Assembly: GCF_000972845.2 (NCBI RefSeq)
Contig: NC_040017.1
Span: forward strand, 26,921,954-26,985,953
Direction: 5' to 3'
DNA length: 64,000 bases
Source: Larimichthys crocea
Taxonomy: Eukaryota > Chordata > Actinopteri > Sciaenidae
The position numbers were made by a program, and so were the translations under genes. The notes beneath the pieces are model-generated. The model worked only from the letters and a program-made list of their open reading frames with translations, was not told the DNA's origin and did not search any database. Below are positions 36,923 through 50,818 of the stretch, piece by piece. How positions within the stretch are numbered: position 1 is the first letter of the stretch; each line of letters starts with the position of its first letter.

Positions 36923-39900
36923 GTGAGTAAGATGGAGAAAAGTCTGTTAGGTGCTTCATTCGTAGTATTTCATTTGCTTCAGTGTTATGTAAACGTTTGA
37001 TGTCCTGACGCTCCTCCTGTCTGTTCCAGTCTTCAGCCGTGGATCTCAAGACCAAGGAGGAGAAAGATGCAGAGCTGGACAGACGAATTGAAGCTCTGCG
37101 GAAGAAGAATGAAGCTCTGGTCAAGAGGTACCAGGTACGGAGTATTTCTGCACACACACAAAATGTCTCTTTGGATCGACCCATCACCTTAGGAATACTA
37201 CAGCAGGTTTATGAAAAGATAACAATGAGACTTCATGAAGAAACGCATGTTATGTCTTTAGATGTCAGTCAGTCACTATGATCAGTTTTTAGCACCACAG
37301 CAAACCTGATTGACACTTATCAGAAAGCTGTCACTCATTAGCTCTAAGAACGTCATCTGCCTGACATTATATCATGTCTGTGGTTTCAACTGAGCAAAGT
37401 AGTAAGTCCACCATTTTACGAAATGTAGTTTTAACATGCCCCCATTCCATTTTGCATATGAAAGATTTTGGATTTGTCTCACTGTGACTGAATCTCGACA
37501 GGAAATAGAGGAAGACAAGAAGAAGGCAGAGCAGGAGGGCATTGCCGTGACAACGCCCAGGAAGCCCCGCCCCCATGAGCCGGAGACGGACAGAAGGAAG
37601 ACGGAGAAAGAAAACCTGACCGTCACAGTCGACCTTTCTAAACAGACCGGGGTGAGACACGAGGTCCTGAAAACGTTCTGATGACACAATCACACCGAGC
37701 TGATCCCATAAAACAAAAAAATGGTGCTGTGAATATCCGTTACAGGAGAACTGTGACATCATTTGCTGAAGCTTTATCTGTTTTATGATGATCCTGCAGA
37801 CAGAGGACGCAGCTCATAAACCCTGACGCATTCTACCCATCATGCCCTGCATCGGTCCTCTGCACGTCTCCTGTGCCCACTCTTGTGTGAGGCTGGCAGC
37901 TGCATGTGGGTTTAAGATATTTCTTTAGTGATAGACATAAAATCCTACAAACATCGTGCGTTATATAAAAGAATATGAGAAGCACATCAACCTACTTCAT
38001 CACGTTGATGGGAAAAACCCTGTAAATTCAGTTTAGCTGTAAATCCGGCCTGCTGAATGATTCCCCACATTACTTATAATGACCTAATATAACCAGCAAT
38101 CTACGCTGGATTACACAGGATTATATGAGCTGAGAGTTTTCATCTGTTTTCTGTTTGTGTTTCTGTACTGGTTATCCAGCCATGTAGCTCGTCTTCTGCT
38201 CTGCACTGATTTGATTTGGCAGACATTTCTGGCAGCTGTCTTAAAACAGAGCTGCGATGATTGTACCTGTTACAGGATCAGTTTCTGTCTGCAAGTTCAA
38301 GTACACAACCATCCTGGAAAATGAGCTCTGTAATCTGTTTATCCAGTACATGTGTGTACTATGAGGTCTACGTCCCAGTGTACCAGCACCATCTGAACAC
38401 ATCCTGGATCATGTCGTTAGCTACAGTCTAATCAGTTTTCTTAAAAGTGCAGCTGCAGAGTGTTTTGAGGTTGGCTTCATATAAAACGTTTTTTGCAAAA
38501 TAACACATTTAGAAGTTGCAGTGACAGTTGTGCAGCGCAGGTATACAGAGTATATCTACCCTTTTTTTTTAGTCCTTCATTTGGTACATCCACTTCTAAA
38601 TCTTCTATGCAGCATTCAGCAGTGTCTGAACTTTTGTCTTCTAGGATGGTGATGACATAGTTCAGTTTAAATAATAATGATACTAAGGGGTACTTCACTC
38701 AAAATGCAGACTTATGGAGCTGTCTCACTTGTCTGTGGGCCCGTTAATCTAGTGTTAATGTCATAAGCTGAACTTTAGGCTGAAGTTAAAGCCCAGGGGT
38801 GCTGCAGGTTCAGGTGATAATTTTCTGGAGGTTCAGCATTGCGAGTACATTCAGGGTTTCTGCTGAAACCGTTGTTAATATTACATATAGATAATAGACG
38901 CTTTAAATAACTGATGGCAGAAGAATATCCATAGCATGTTTCTAATGAGCCTCCTGTGGCGACAGCAGGACAGAGTGAAGTCGGTATTAATCAGGTCCAA
39001 GAGGTGGAACGGTGCAGTCAGCTCCTGCTGAGGTGAAGATTGCCTCTAAAATGGCCACTGATGACTGCAGACCCCTGATGTTCAACCTGCAAAGGTTTCA
39101 AGACAAAGAAGGACCTGAAGGGCACCCGGGTGTCATCTGCTCCATGTGTACCTGTCTGAATGGATGTGGTTCAGGGTCAGAAATTGTTGGTCAAATTTGG
39201 TTAATTAGTCTGTTAAATCTCTTCTAAAGCTCAACAACAGACTACAAGAGCTCCTTGAGAAACTGAACAGGCGCTGCCTCTCCCGTCTCCCCCTCTCATC
39301 ACCTCCCAGCATCATGAGTTCATGTTGTAGTTTTGCATAATCCATAGCACTGATTAGTCTTTTGTACTTTTTGTATGGCATCAATTCTTCAGGTTGAGGA
39401 GATGAGCCTGTTTAAATTAAAAGTACTGAGGTTAAACTCAGGACAGGAATTTCTTTTTTCACGTTAGCTGCCGGATGTTCACAACCCATAAACCTAGAAT
39501 ACTTTTATTAGTTTATATGTTCATCCTAAATCAGGACGTTTATAATGACTGCTGAAGTTCCTGATCATTGTGTTGACACCCTCTCCACATGCCTTGCCTT
39601 TCTGGAGATCCTTACTGTGATTGCTGTTTGTTTCCTGCAGGAGAAGAGAGTTGTGAACGACTGGAAGCCCGGTGTGCCTCGTGGACGGAAGACATCAGAG
39701 GAGGGTGACGGCCATGGAGGACCAAGCGACAGCCACAGCCCCCCCAGGAGGATGGGATCAGGACGATTGGGTCGGGGAGGTCAGAGAGGAGCCCGCCAGG
39801 AAAGGAGAGAATGGGAGCCCAGGACACCCAGAGATGGAGAACCTGGGGAGTCAGGAGGACAGGGACGAAGAGGAGGAAGGAGAGGAAGAGGAGGAGAAGG

Positions 39901-42900
39901 AAGAGGAAGAGGAGGAGGAGGAGAAGGGGGAGGAGGGGAAGGTGGAAGAGGAGGAGGAGGGGGAGAAGGTGGAAGAGGAGGAGGAGAAGGTGGAAGAGGA
40001 GGAGGAGGAGAAGGTGGAAGAGGAGGAGGAGGAGGAGAAGGGGGAGGGGGGACACCAGGTGGCATAGACAGGAAGTCCAAGGTGAGTGCAGAACTATTTC
40101 TGTACTGAGCTACAAAACTTTGAATTGTTATGTGTTTTCTTCACAGAGGCAAATTTCTGGGAGCAAATATGACAACGTTTTAAAATCCTGTCTGTTTTAA
40201 TGCATGACTGTTTTCAGTCATCCTGTATTTGTAAAAATAATTAATTGTAATTTTCCACTAATGATGCAGCCATATGTTGTTTTTTTGTACAGGAATGGGA
40301 GGAGAAGAGGCGGCAGAACATTGAGAAGATGAATGAAGAGATGGAGAGAATAGCCGAGTATGAGAGAGGACAGCGGGTACGAGAGTCACTGTTTGTATTC
40401 TTTATAGCGTTTGTACTGCTTTGGATTTGTCACCTAAACCTACAAAGTCTCCCATCAATCTATCAGACTCATGTTTGTTGATCAGGTGTCTTAATTTCTT
40501 CATCAAATTAAAACAGAGCAGCTTATATTTCCAAGTTTTGTGTTAGTTTGTATCTGATGATTTCTGTCCATCTATGCCGTCTTCCTTTAGAATAAAAGTT
40601 TAATTGGGCTTAAATCAAAGAACGATGTGCTCTAACAGTGTTACATTTCTTCTTTGTAGCCGGATGGAGACAAACCGATCCGTAACTTCTTGGATGACCC
40701 GAGACGTTCAGGACCAGCACCAGACATCGACCGCAAAGAGGGCAGCAGGAGACATGTAAGAAACTGGGGAGGGCTGGACTTTGACAATGTGAAGACGGGA
40801 GCAGAACTGGAAAAAGAATGGACTGTGAGTAATATCACCTGTGTGCTAACATGGCTATCGACAGCCAAACCATTCCTGAGTTATGTTCTTCCTGCTACAG
40901 CCTTTTTCATTTGCTTTGTGACCCCTCTTGTCGCTGTAGAGTCGAAGGCCTGGTCCAAAAGGCTCTGTAGATATGACCATGTCTATGACCGGTCGGGAGA
41001 GAGCAGAGTACCTGCGCTGGAAGAAGGAGCGTGAGCAGATTGACGAGGAGAGACTAGCACGCCATCGCAATGCCACAGGCCAGTGGAGACGAGAATGGGA
41101 CGCGCAGAAGACAGACAACATGTGAGTACAAGGGAATAATTTGACGAGATGTCTATGACTACATTTCTCTGATCTAACTAACGATTGTCATTACCCATTC
41201 ATCTTTTTCTAAATTCACTGAAAGAAAGAAAACAAAGAAAATTATCCAATTTAAGAAGCTTTAACCAGTAGGGATGTAACGATACATCGTGACATGATTA
41301 AAATCGGTACAAATGCATGACGACTCACATCGGTTGACAGAAAAAAATGAATCGCGATTCTTGGCGAATGCGAGAGAAGTAGGATATGTTGTTTTTCGTC
41401 TTTTTTTAAATTAGAAACAGGTTACGTTGTGGTTGCAGCTTCCACTGCTGCGTCTGCCTTTCTGTGTCACACGCACACGCACACACACACACACACACAC
41501 ACACCTACACACATGCGCAGTAGTGCTAATCGGCGTCAGGCCTGACTGTACCGTAAATGATACCATAACACAGACCCTCCAGGAATTCACGATGTTGCAA
41601 TTTGCAACTTCAACGCAACTTCAGTGAATCCCCATGAATTCGGGGGTGTTGCAATTTTAACCAATCATCGCAACTTCCGCGCAGTCTGCACGGGGGATTA
41701 ACCTCGGGTCAGGGACGGCCGCACGGTGCGGGAGGATCCCTTTGTGGGATCTCTCCCCGGCGCTGGCTGGCCCCCGCCGGGCGCATTTCCTCCGAGGTGG
41801 TGGAGAGATTTTTTTTCCTACAAATAAAAAAAATTCATTTGGTCATAATTTGTCTGTAGCTCATTTTCATTTAAAAAAAAACGTGAAAAAATCGTATCGT
41901 GAACAAAAAATCGTGACTCGAGTCGTGAGTTGAGTGTATCGTTACATCCCTATTAACCAGCAAATGTTTAAAATAATGAGTGATTACTCGTTATTGCTGC
42001 TCTACTTTGATTGTAATGATATTAAAAAGTCTTATCGATATAAATAGAGCAGTAAACACATTTATCACATTTAATTTTTGACTTGTTCATCCTCTGACGT
42101 TTTTACACTTTGTTCATGCACCATGTCAGTTTCAAGTCTTTCAAAATGGATTCAAGACATGCAGGAATAATGCCAGTAAACTAAACTGCTGCTCAGCAAT
42201 AAACCAGTGAGCTCAAACATTTAAGTTTCCGCTGAGGTCCTCATACTCAAAACAGAGGACGTGTGAGGATCTGAGCTGTTTGTCGTCATCTTTATTCAGG
42301 CTGACAGGCACTCAGAGTGGTGTGACAAGAAGGACTGATCCTTGATCAGTGTGTGTGTGTGTGTCTGTCTAACCCTGAGGCTTTTTCACAGGTTCAAGGA
42401 GGATCCATATGTAGCAGCAGAGGGCATCACACCCGAGCAGGGCAGCAGGAGAGGCAAGTACACACACACACACACTGTTGCTGTGGTTACACAACAGCTG
42501 ACAGGACTGTGCCAGCAGCAGAACCTCGTGTCACATCAACATGTCATCACGCACACACATCCTAAACACCAAACACACATCATAGGACACAACACCATCT
42601 CCCTCCTTCAGCGAATTAAGCTCGTTATGTAAATTAGAGTTGATTAAGCTCGTTATGTAAATGCTCGTAGTATTTCCCCGGAGTCTAAATCAACCTCTTA
42701 AGCCACGGTCACGCTGAGGACGAGAGAGCTTTCAGAAGGACTCCAGTTTTCTTTTATTGGTGCTAACAGACTCTTTCAGTGAAGTGCAGGTCGATAAACA
42801 GAGCTCATCATTAAACCTCTAAATTCAGAATATTTCAGAAGGATGCACAGCAACAACGGCTGTTATATAATTAAAATAGAAGAGAATATTAGTATGCATT

Positions 42901-43459
42901 ACATGAGGTTTGTTTTGAAAACTCATTCACAAAAGATCAAGTTTAATTTCAGTCACTCTGCCTTCTAAACTGACATCTGACCCTGACAACCTGACTCAAT
43001 TTAATGCATCAAGACATGTTGGTAATCATCTTGGTTCTCATCTGGATGAGAAAATAATTCACTGTGGGACTGTACTAATCCCAGGACATGGCAGAGCAGC
43101 AAACCGAGCCTCATGCTTGAGTCTAATGCCGCTGTTTGTTCTTCCTGGTTGGTGCATGTTTAAGAGCACGGCTCAATATTTTCAGATTTTATAACACCAG
43201 GTGTCAGTTTGATTAATTAAAATCTAAAAGATAATGAATATAAAAAGAACAAATGTCTGTAGAGTGGAATTCTGACTTCCACTTGATCTGAAGTGGATGG
43301 TTGATCAGCAGCTTTTACCTCACAACACATTGCTCGTCTCAGTATCCGCATATCTACCTCTCATGCATTTTCCTCACTAGTGTTAATAACTGTTGATTTC
43401 GTAACATGATTAATGATGTTTGTATGGCTACGATGTATTTGATTTATCTTGAGGACTTC

Positions 43460-43506
<47 letters not shown>

Positions 43507-46500
43507 CATACAGTAATGTGTTAATGTGTCTTCTCTGCAGCCCGGGGGCGTAACTCTCGTACAGAGCCTCGGGGCAGGGCCTCAGGTTAGACCACAGCAT
43601 GGGACTGAGATTAAACTGTGTGTGTTTTATTTTTTTTTGTTCAGTTTGTGTCTGTGTGAAGTACAACAGCTGCTCCCAAAACCAAACTCACCCCTCACTC
43701 ACAGACCTGTGCCAACCAGATCCCATTGATAAAACTAGTAGTTTCCTTAATTTACCTTTAATAATTGTAATTTTAAAAAAACGTCTGTCTGAGTCTTTCC
43801 ACAGTCTCTCTGACAGTCACCAGTGCTGATTTGTTGAAATAAATCTTTAATTCACTGACGTAGATGAGACATTTTTCAGTTGCTCTCTCACTTGAATGTG
43901 GCTCTGTGAATGACACAGGAAGGGACTGTGATGATGCTCAGGACACCATGACTCCAGTGTGTCTTTACATCACAAATTTGCTTGCTCTTCACATTACCCT
44001 ATGCAATGTGTGTCTAAATGTGTTCTTTAAAATCAGCCGTACAGACAGTGCACAGTGAATCTTGACCTAAACCAGTCCAGTCCTTCTCGGGGTTTTGCTT
44101 TGGAACTGGGTGAGCATCTGTAAGGATTTGCTAATCTTTCCCTGAGGCTGGCAACACTTGGAAAGCTTCTGACTGCGCACACAGCAGCCTCAGGATGTCA
44201 AACAGTGCATGCAAATAGTTCTTGGTGTTTGTGACGCCTTCTCTGAGTGTGGGTGATGTGATGAGGTCGCAGTCATCAGTCAGATCTTCTGGTCTGGACT
44301 GTGAGAAGGTTCAAACAAAAGAAGAATTATTTCTAACTACAGTTCAGTTCTTTTATTCTTTGTGTCTCTAACTGGAGAGTATATTACAGATTATGCTATT
44401 ACACATGCCCCACATTAAAGCCTGTGTGTGTGTGGGTGTGTGTGCGTGTGCGTGTGCGTGTGTGTGATTTCTAATTTCTGGAATGACTTGAGTGTCCTCT
44501 TCACAGCCCCGAGCTGCTCCGTTCAATCTCTTTGTCATCATCCTCTGTTATTTCTTTTCTCCTTACTGATCCCTTCATTTCTTTTGTACTTGTATCTTTC
44601 TCTCTCTGACCTTTTTATCACATCCTCTCCTCCCCCTTCATGCTCTTATCTTCCTCCTCTCTCTCTCTCTACATCCTCTCCCCTGTTGCAGCTTTCAGTC
44701 TCTGACCTTCTCTCTCTCTCCTTCCCTCTCTCCATCCTCTGCTCTTCTTCCTTCCATCCCCTCCTCACATCTTTTCTTAACTTTGACGGTTTTCGTCTTC
44801 CTTCACACCTCGATATCATCTTGATCCCTCCATGGTCTGCTCATCTGTTCTGTCTCTCACTTTGACTGTCTTTAATTTTCTTGACCTTCCACTCTCGATC
44901 ATTTCTTTTTCTCTGTCACATCTCTTCCAAACCAGCATCTCATTTTATTCTTGTTTTCCTCCTTGATGAATTCAGGGAGAGTCTTTCACTCTGTCACACA
45001 CTGATTCACCTTGTCTGAAAAGGAACAAGTCAGCTTCGACATCTTAAACCACACGTTGTCACTTGAAGGCAGCATGTTTTTGTTTGAGCGTTTTTATAAA
45101 TCAAAATAATCTATTAAAAGATGTTTTCTCTGTTACACACAGTATAATATGAGCCACTCTGCAGCTCTCATTAAAATCTGTAAAATCACTTCTCCTTCCT
45201 TCTCACTCTGACTCATCCATCACCCACTAATAAATAGACGTTTGACCTTGTCCCAGAGTTCAAATGAACACTGTCAAACAGGTCTTGAGTCTGATGTTAT
45301 GTAAGACGTCCATTGCCAGACTGCAGCTGCAGAAAGGGGAGAAACAGACGAAGGAATAGATGGACTGTTTTTATTAAATGCTCATTTAAATGTCTTAACT
45401 TTATTAGAGAACTCTGTTCTGGGATCAGTGCAGAACATGGTTTGTTTGACTTAAACTGAGGTAGTTTTATAACTGTAAGTCTTGATTTGACAGCATCACT
45501 TGCTGCGATGTAACTGATCTTGCTCATTTGACTGTCACGACTCGTCCATCTCCTCCACCCCTCCCCTCTCTGAGTCACCTTTTAGATCAAGTTGTACAAA
45601 ATAACATGGCTCACTTTCACCATCAATATTTCCTCCAGATGACAGCAAGCGTCCTCCTAAAGCTCCGACATTTGGCGACTTCCTGTCCCAGGGCAGGACC
45701 CAGGGGCCCAGAGGAGACCGGGGCAGAGGGAGGGGCCGAGGACAGAAACCGAGCTACAGGTAACTGAGGATTACAGTCTGCTACCATGCTTCAAAAGATT
45801 GTCTGTTCATCTTTATCTGAGTCTACTGGAGAACTTAATGACATTAAACCTCACCTTAACGCATCTTTTCTTTGACAGCATGCATGACAACCGCTGGGAA
45901 GGAGAGAAAGAAGAGGACAAAGAAAAGGAGGACAAGACGAAGAGAGAGGAGAAGCCTAAAAAGAAAGAGAAGGAGGAAGAAAAGGCCAAACCTCCTACAT
46001 CACAGAAGGTAAAAGGGGCTTCATCAGGAATATTAATGCAAGCGACCTTACTAGTAATGTAGAGATGGTGGTGGCAACCTCACTGCCTGAAAGAAGCCAA
46101 AAATGTAGTTATTGCAGATTTTAGATCACAAACTCTTTTTCACTTACCTCCTCAGTAATCCCCTCTCTCCATCTTTTCTCAGGTGGAGGAGAATAATGAA
46201 GGAGAGGATGATGAGGAGGAATGGGAGGATGCCAGTGATGAGGATGATGAGGATATGGAGGAAGGGAGCGACTCAGAACAAGACTCCAGGGGCGATGAAA
46301 AGAAAGATAAAGGGAAAGAGAAACCTGCCAAAAACAAAAGCAGCTCTACATCTCCTGCAGCTCGTTCTCGACCAACATCGGCAGGAAGCCCCAAAGAGCA
46401 GCGGACTCCCAGGCCAAAGGTCCACATTCCTCCACCGGCAGCAGTTCAGGAGTCACCGGAAGGAGGCAAGCCCCTCAGCCCCTTCTCCCCACTGTACAGC

Positions 46501-49500
46501 CACCAGCCTGTATCAGACTGGGGAGAGGAGATGGAGATGCAGTCACCCCGAAGCAGCATGGGAGGCGAGAGCCCACTGAAACCTCCCAGCGTGGAGTCCA
46601 GCCCACCCCAGAAACAGGAGCAAGAGGTGGAGGCAGAGAGCCAAGCTGCCAGCTCCAGTGAACCAGCTGAGCCACAGAGAGTAGAGGATACAGGTAGGAT
46701 ACTTACTCAGGTGTCACTGTTTCAAAATGTTTACTATACTGTGAAGGGATCCGTGTCATCCATCCTCTTTCACTCTGATGTTTCTCTTCAGTTTGTCGGG
46801 ATAGAAATTTGTTTGCAGAAGAGAGATGCCGTAGTTCTCTCGTTCTCCTCTTGATTTCTGTCTCCTGTCTTGTGTTTTCTGTTTGACCTTGTATCTTAAC
46901 TCATCTTTTTTCTTTTCCTGCCTCTTCACTCCTTTCTTCCTCCTCTTCCTTTATCCTCTTCTACTACCACCACCCACATCTGTCTTCCATGCTCAGTCAC
47001 AGACATTTCCTCTGCTCCTGAAGCCCAACAGACTGTGATAGTGTCAGAACCAGAACCTGAACCTGAACCTGAACCGCCATCTGACCCCGCCCCTCCTGAG
47101 GTGTCTGACCCCGCCCCTCCTGAGGGGTCTGACTCCGCCCCCTCTGAGGTGTCTGACTCCGCCCCCTCTGAGGTCACTGATGCCGCTGACCAGAGTACAC
47201 CTGCGCCGACACAAGGTAACAGAAACCTCAAAAATCAAACAAGACTGGACTCCACAAAATGTTTAGAATGACTTTCAGCTCAGTGTTCACTCTCACCGCT
47301 CGTTTAGAGAAAACCAGAATACAGCAGCTGCATAACAACAAGAAGAGAGACGAGCATCTAGCAGCTAAAAAGATGTTTCCCTCAGGAGTGAACACTGGAC
47401 TGAAATTCATCAATCGAACACAAACATAACAAATGAATTGTCATGTTGCTCCATAACTGCTGAATGTGTAAATAAGCAACTGTTTGCATATCAACTAACC
47501 GCTCATCTCCGCTGCCCAAAAAATCAATTACTGCAGGTGATTAGCCTAAACCACAGTCTGCTGTGTAAGGAGCCTCACCCCGTGTCTAGACCATAAATCT
47601 CGTCAGTGCGATGCTTGTTTGATAACCGTGTTGAGGCTACACGAAGCATCTGTCTGTATACGTGTGGAGCATCAAAGCAGCTGCCAAACCTTCAGTGCAT
47701 TGTGCAGTTTTCCTTTGATATGTATTCCTGATCTATTTTTCCATAACACTGATGGAGTAACATGGCTGCTTTAAGAAACAGGGCTGTGTGTGTACCCAAG
47801 ATGTTCCTGTGTCTTTCCTGAAGTGAAGTTGACCTGAATAACGGTAGCAGATAAAAATACAGGGGATCACCAGAGTTCATATAATTCATCCTGAGGGGGA
47901 CATGAATGTGTGTACCGAACTTTATGTTGTTTCATGTCAGTACATTGTGGTCAGGCCATCACCAGAGTCAGAGCTGAATATATGAGATACTGTAATGTCG
48001 ACATTTTCTCTTTGACCACAGACAAACAGGACTCCTCCTCCCCTGCAGCCATCCTGGAGGCTGACCAGAGCTCCTCTGAACCAGCAGGAGGGGAAGACGA
48101 TGACACGGCGCCCGCTGGGACCGACGATGCTCCGACAGCAGAGACAGCCGAGTCCTCAGAGCAGACGTCCTCAGGTGCGGTCCATATCAGTGACTCTGAG
48201 ACAGTGGTGTACTGAATGCTTCACTGTCACTTTTTATTTTTGTGTTTGTTCGATGACCTCATCTTTTTTTTCTTCATTGTGGTTCTCCTGCTCACTCAGA
48301 CTTTTTTTCTTTCTTTCTTTCATATGTGTGGGAGCGTTTTGTTGCCACATAACACAAACACAGTATTTCTCTAACCAATCAGGACCCCTCTGCCTGCCTG
48401 TCCTCCTGCTCCTCCTGTGATGGACTGAACGTACTAACTTCACCGTCTTTCTTCATCTTGTAAATCCTTTTTCCCTTTTTGTCTTCATCCCTTTGTAGCT
48501 GCGATGAAAATGCTTGCCCTGCTGCACTGCTACCTGCTTTACTAAACTTTGGTGTGACGCCTCTCATTGTTGCTCCTTCAGTTTTCCTGATGAGCGTGCT
48601 GTAGTTGACAGAGTTGGGAGTTCAGGATGCCACGAAAACATTCTAAAGCAGCTTCACTACACGCCTGTGGACAATAAATGCATAAAATGCTGATGGCTTA
48701 TTTCAGTACTAACTGGCTTGTATTCATCAGGCGGCTTCGAGCTTAGTAGAGATTAGTCCAAAGAGTGATGCATTTTGGTCCTACTCTTAGAATAAAATGT
48801 AAATGTAATGCTTAACTCATTCCAGAAACTCCAAAATGCTTGGTGTCCAGCTTTTTTCGAGGCCTTTGTGTGGGCGTGCTGTCCCTGCAGAAATCCACGG
48901 CCTCTCATATTATATGAGAGAGATGTTCATATTTTGGGTGACGTCACAGAAAACCCCAAAACACGCAGAAAGGCTTTAAATGTTGAAACGTTTACAGAAA
49001 ACATGTTTTAGTGGTAAAAATACAAACACTAAGTAAATAATATTAAGACTGGTGATGTGTAGAGACACCTGCAGTCATTCTAAGACCCTGACTGCTGTCC
49101 TGTTTGAACATTACTGATCAAATATTTAATGGATGTAAAGTTGTTTTTTATTTATGCCAACCCATAAAAAGCTGTTATTGTTATTGAGACTGATGCAGTA
49201 GATTCAAGCACTTCCTGAAAATTAAACCACATATCTCCACCTGGTGAACTAAAGCGCCTCATGATGCCATGACTGATCCGTAACGGAGCCACCAGTGGGA
49301 ATAAGAACCATTCATGCTGGTTAGTGAGTGTCAGCTATCGGTCCATCCTTTGTGTCTTTGGTTTATAAGTGAATCAACCACAGACTGGAGGAAGCCCGTT
49401 CATTAGAACAACCACTCAGCCTGTGGCTCCGCTGCTTTCACTCGGCTAATGGCTAAGTTTGTTTGTTTTTTTCTGAAATCAGTTCAGATCAACTTGTTTC

Positions 49501-50772
49501 TAAACTTGACATCGTGTGAAAACCCAGTTTCATCCATTTATCTTCATTAAAGAGCGTAAAAACAAACGAGACATGATCATGCAGCATATCGAAGAACTAA
49601 AGGAGGGAGGGACCACTTCAGTATGATTTAGTTTGCTGTTGAAAGAATGCTAGAAAGGTTTAAACATCTTTTGAATTGTTTCAAAACAGCCACATGTTCT
49701 GTGGCTCAGCAGCTGATGTGGTTCCTTGTCATGTACTGAGACCATGTCATGTGGACCCGCTGTGCAATCAGCGGGTCCACAGTGTGAGTAGAACGTGTAA
49801 ACGTTGAATTCCTCCATTTTGTCTGGAAGGACGGGTCGCTGCTGTCTTTTGTTCTTTGGTGTCAAAGACGCGCTGATTGCATTTACACTTCTTCCTGGTG
49901 ACTCATTTGTGATAAATGGCAGAAATCAGATGAGCTCATGTGGGCATTGTGTGTTCGTGTGCATACACACACATCTGTTGATTGTGTGTGTTGGTGTCAG
50001 GGTGGAGATCAGGAAACCAGGGAAATTAGAGGCACAATTAAATTTTTAAAAGGCTTTTGAGAGGAAATGAGCAGCAGCAGCGTACTGGGCAGATGATCGG
50101 GCAGACAGGACGGAGACCGTTTGAAGTCTGATTGAATTAAAGCATGTGATGCTTGTGAGACTCCACAGTGAACTGTGGATGGAGATGAATGATGTGAAGT
50201 ATGAGCAAACACTAAAACTGAAATCCTCCTTTAAAGTCCTCCAACAAAATGTACGGGTCTCTGTTACCAGAACCAGCAGCTCTACAGCTCGCCTGGTAAC
50301 AAGTTTTACCTCGGTTGTCGTTGTTGTGTAGGCACATAAGGTCAGTGTTTTACAGGAGGTTTTATATGTGCTGGACTATTTCCTGGTGTTAGACCAGCTG
50401 CCAGGCAACCAGGACAGACCTCAGGATACTAGTCTAGTCTGGCACATAACACGTAATAAAAGGGATTTTTATTTTTCCCTCATCAGAACCATGTTTCAAA
50501 AAGAGCATGTATTTTGAGGTTTAAAATTCTGGCTTTAACTTAAAGGTCGGGAATTGTGGTATACATCCAGTACAGCGGCCTGATAATCGGTATTGATTAT
50601 CAGGCGCTTTGCATGTGATGACTTCTCCCACTGAGCAGCAGAGAAGCTGAATGTGCAGTGATGGCAATAATGATGCTAGAGTCACAATAAGGATTCTCCC
50701 CCGGGGCTGCTCGCTCTGGAAATGTACACTCTTATGGTACTGGGATGTGCTTTGTGTAAAAGCATTAAGCAT

Positions 50773-50818
<46 letters not shown>

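Noticed and set aside
39672..40067. Poly-glutamate and Arg/Lys-rich frames over the ccdc9 purine repeat
   Set aside because: Splice phase and the flanking conserved residues (EKRVVNDWKPG and IDRKSK) fix the Gly/Arg frame.
44428..44865. 145-codon Ser/Leu-rich plus-strand frame
   Set aside because: It follows from the CT-rich intron composition, with a TG microsatellite at its start; no splice or homology support.
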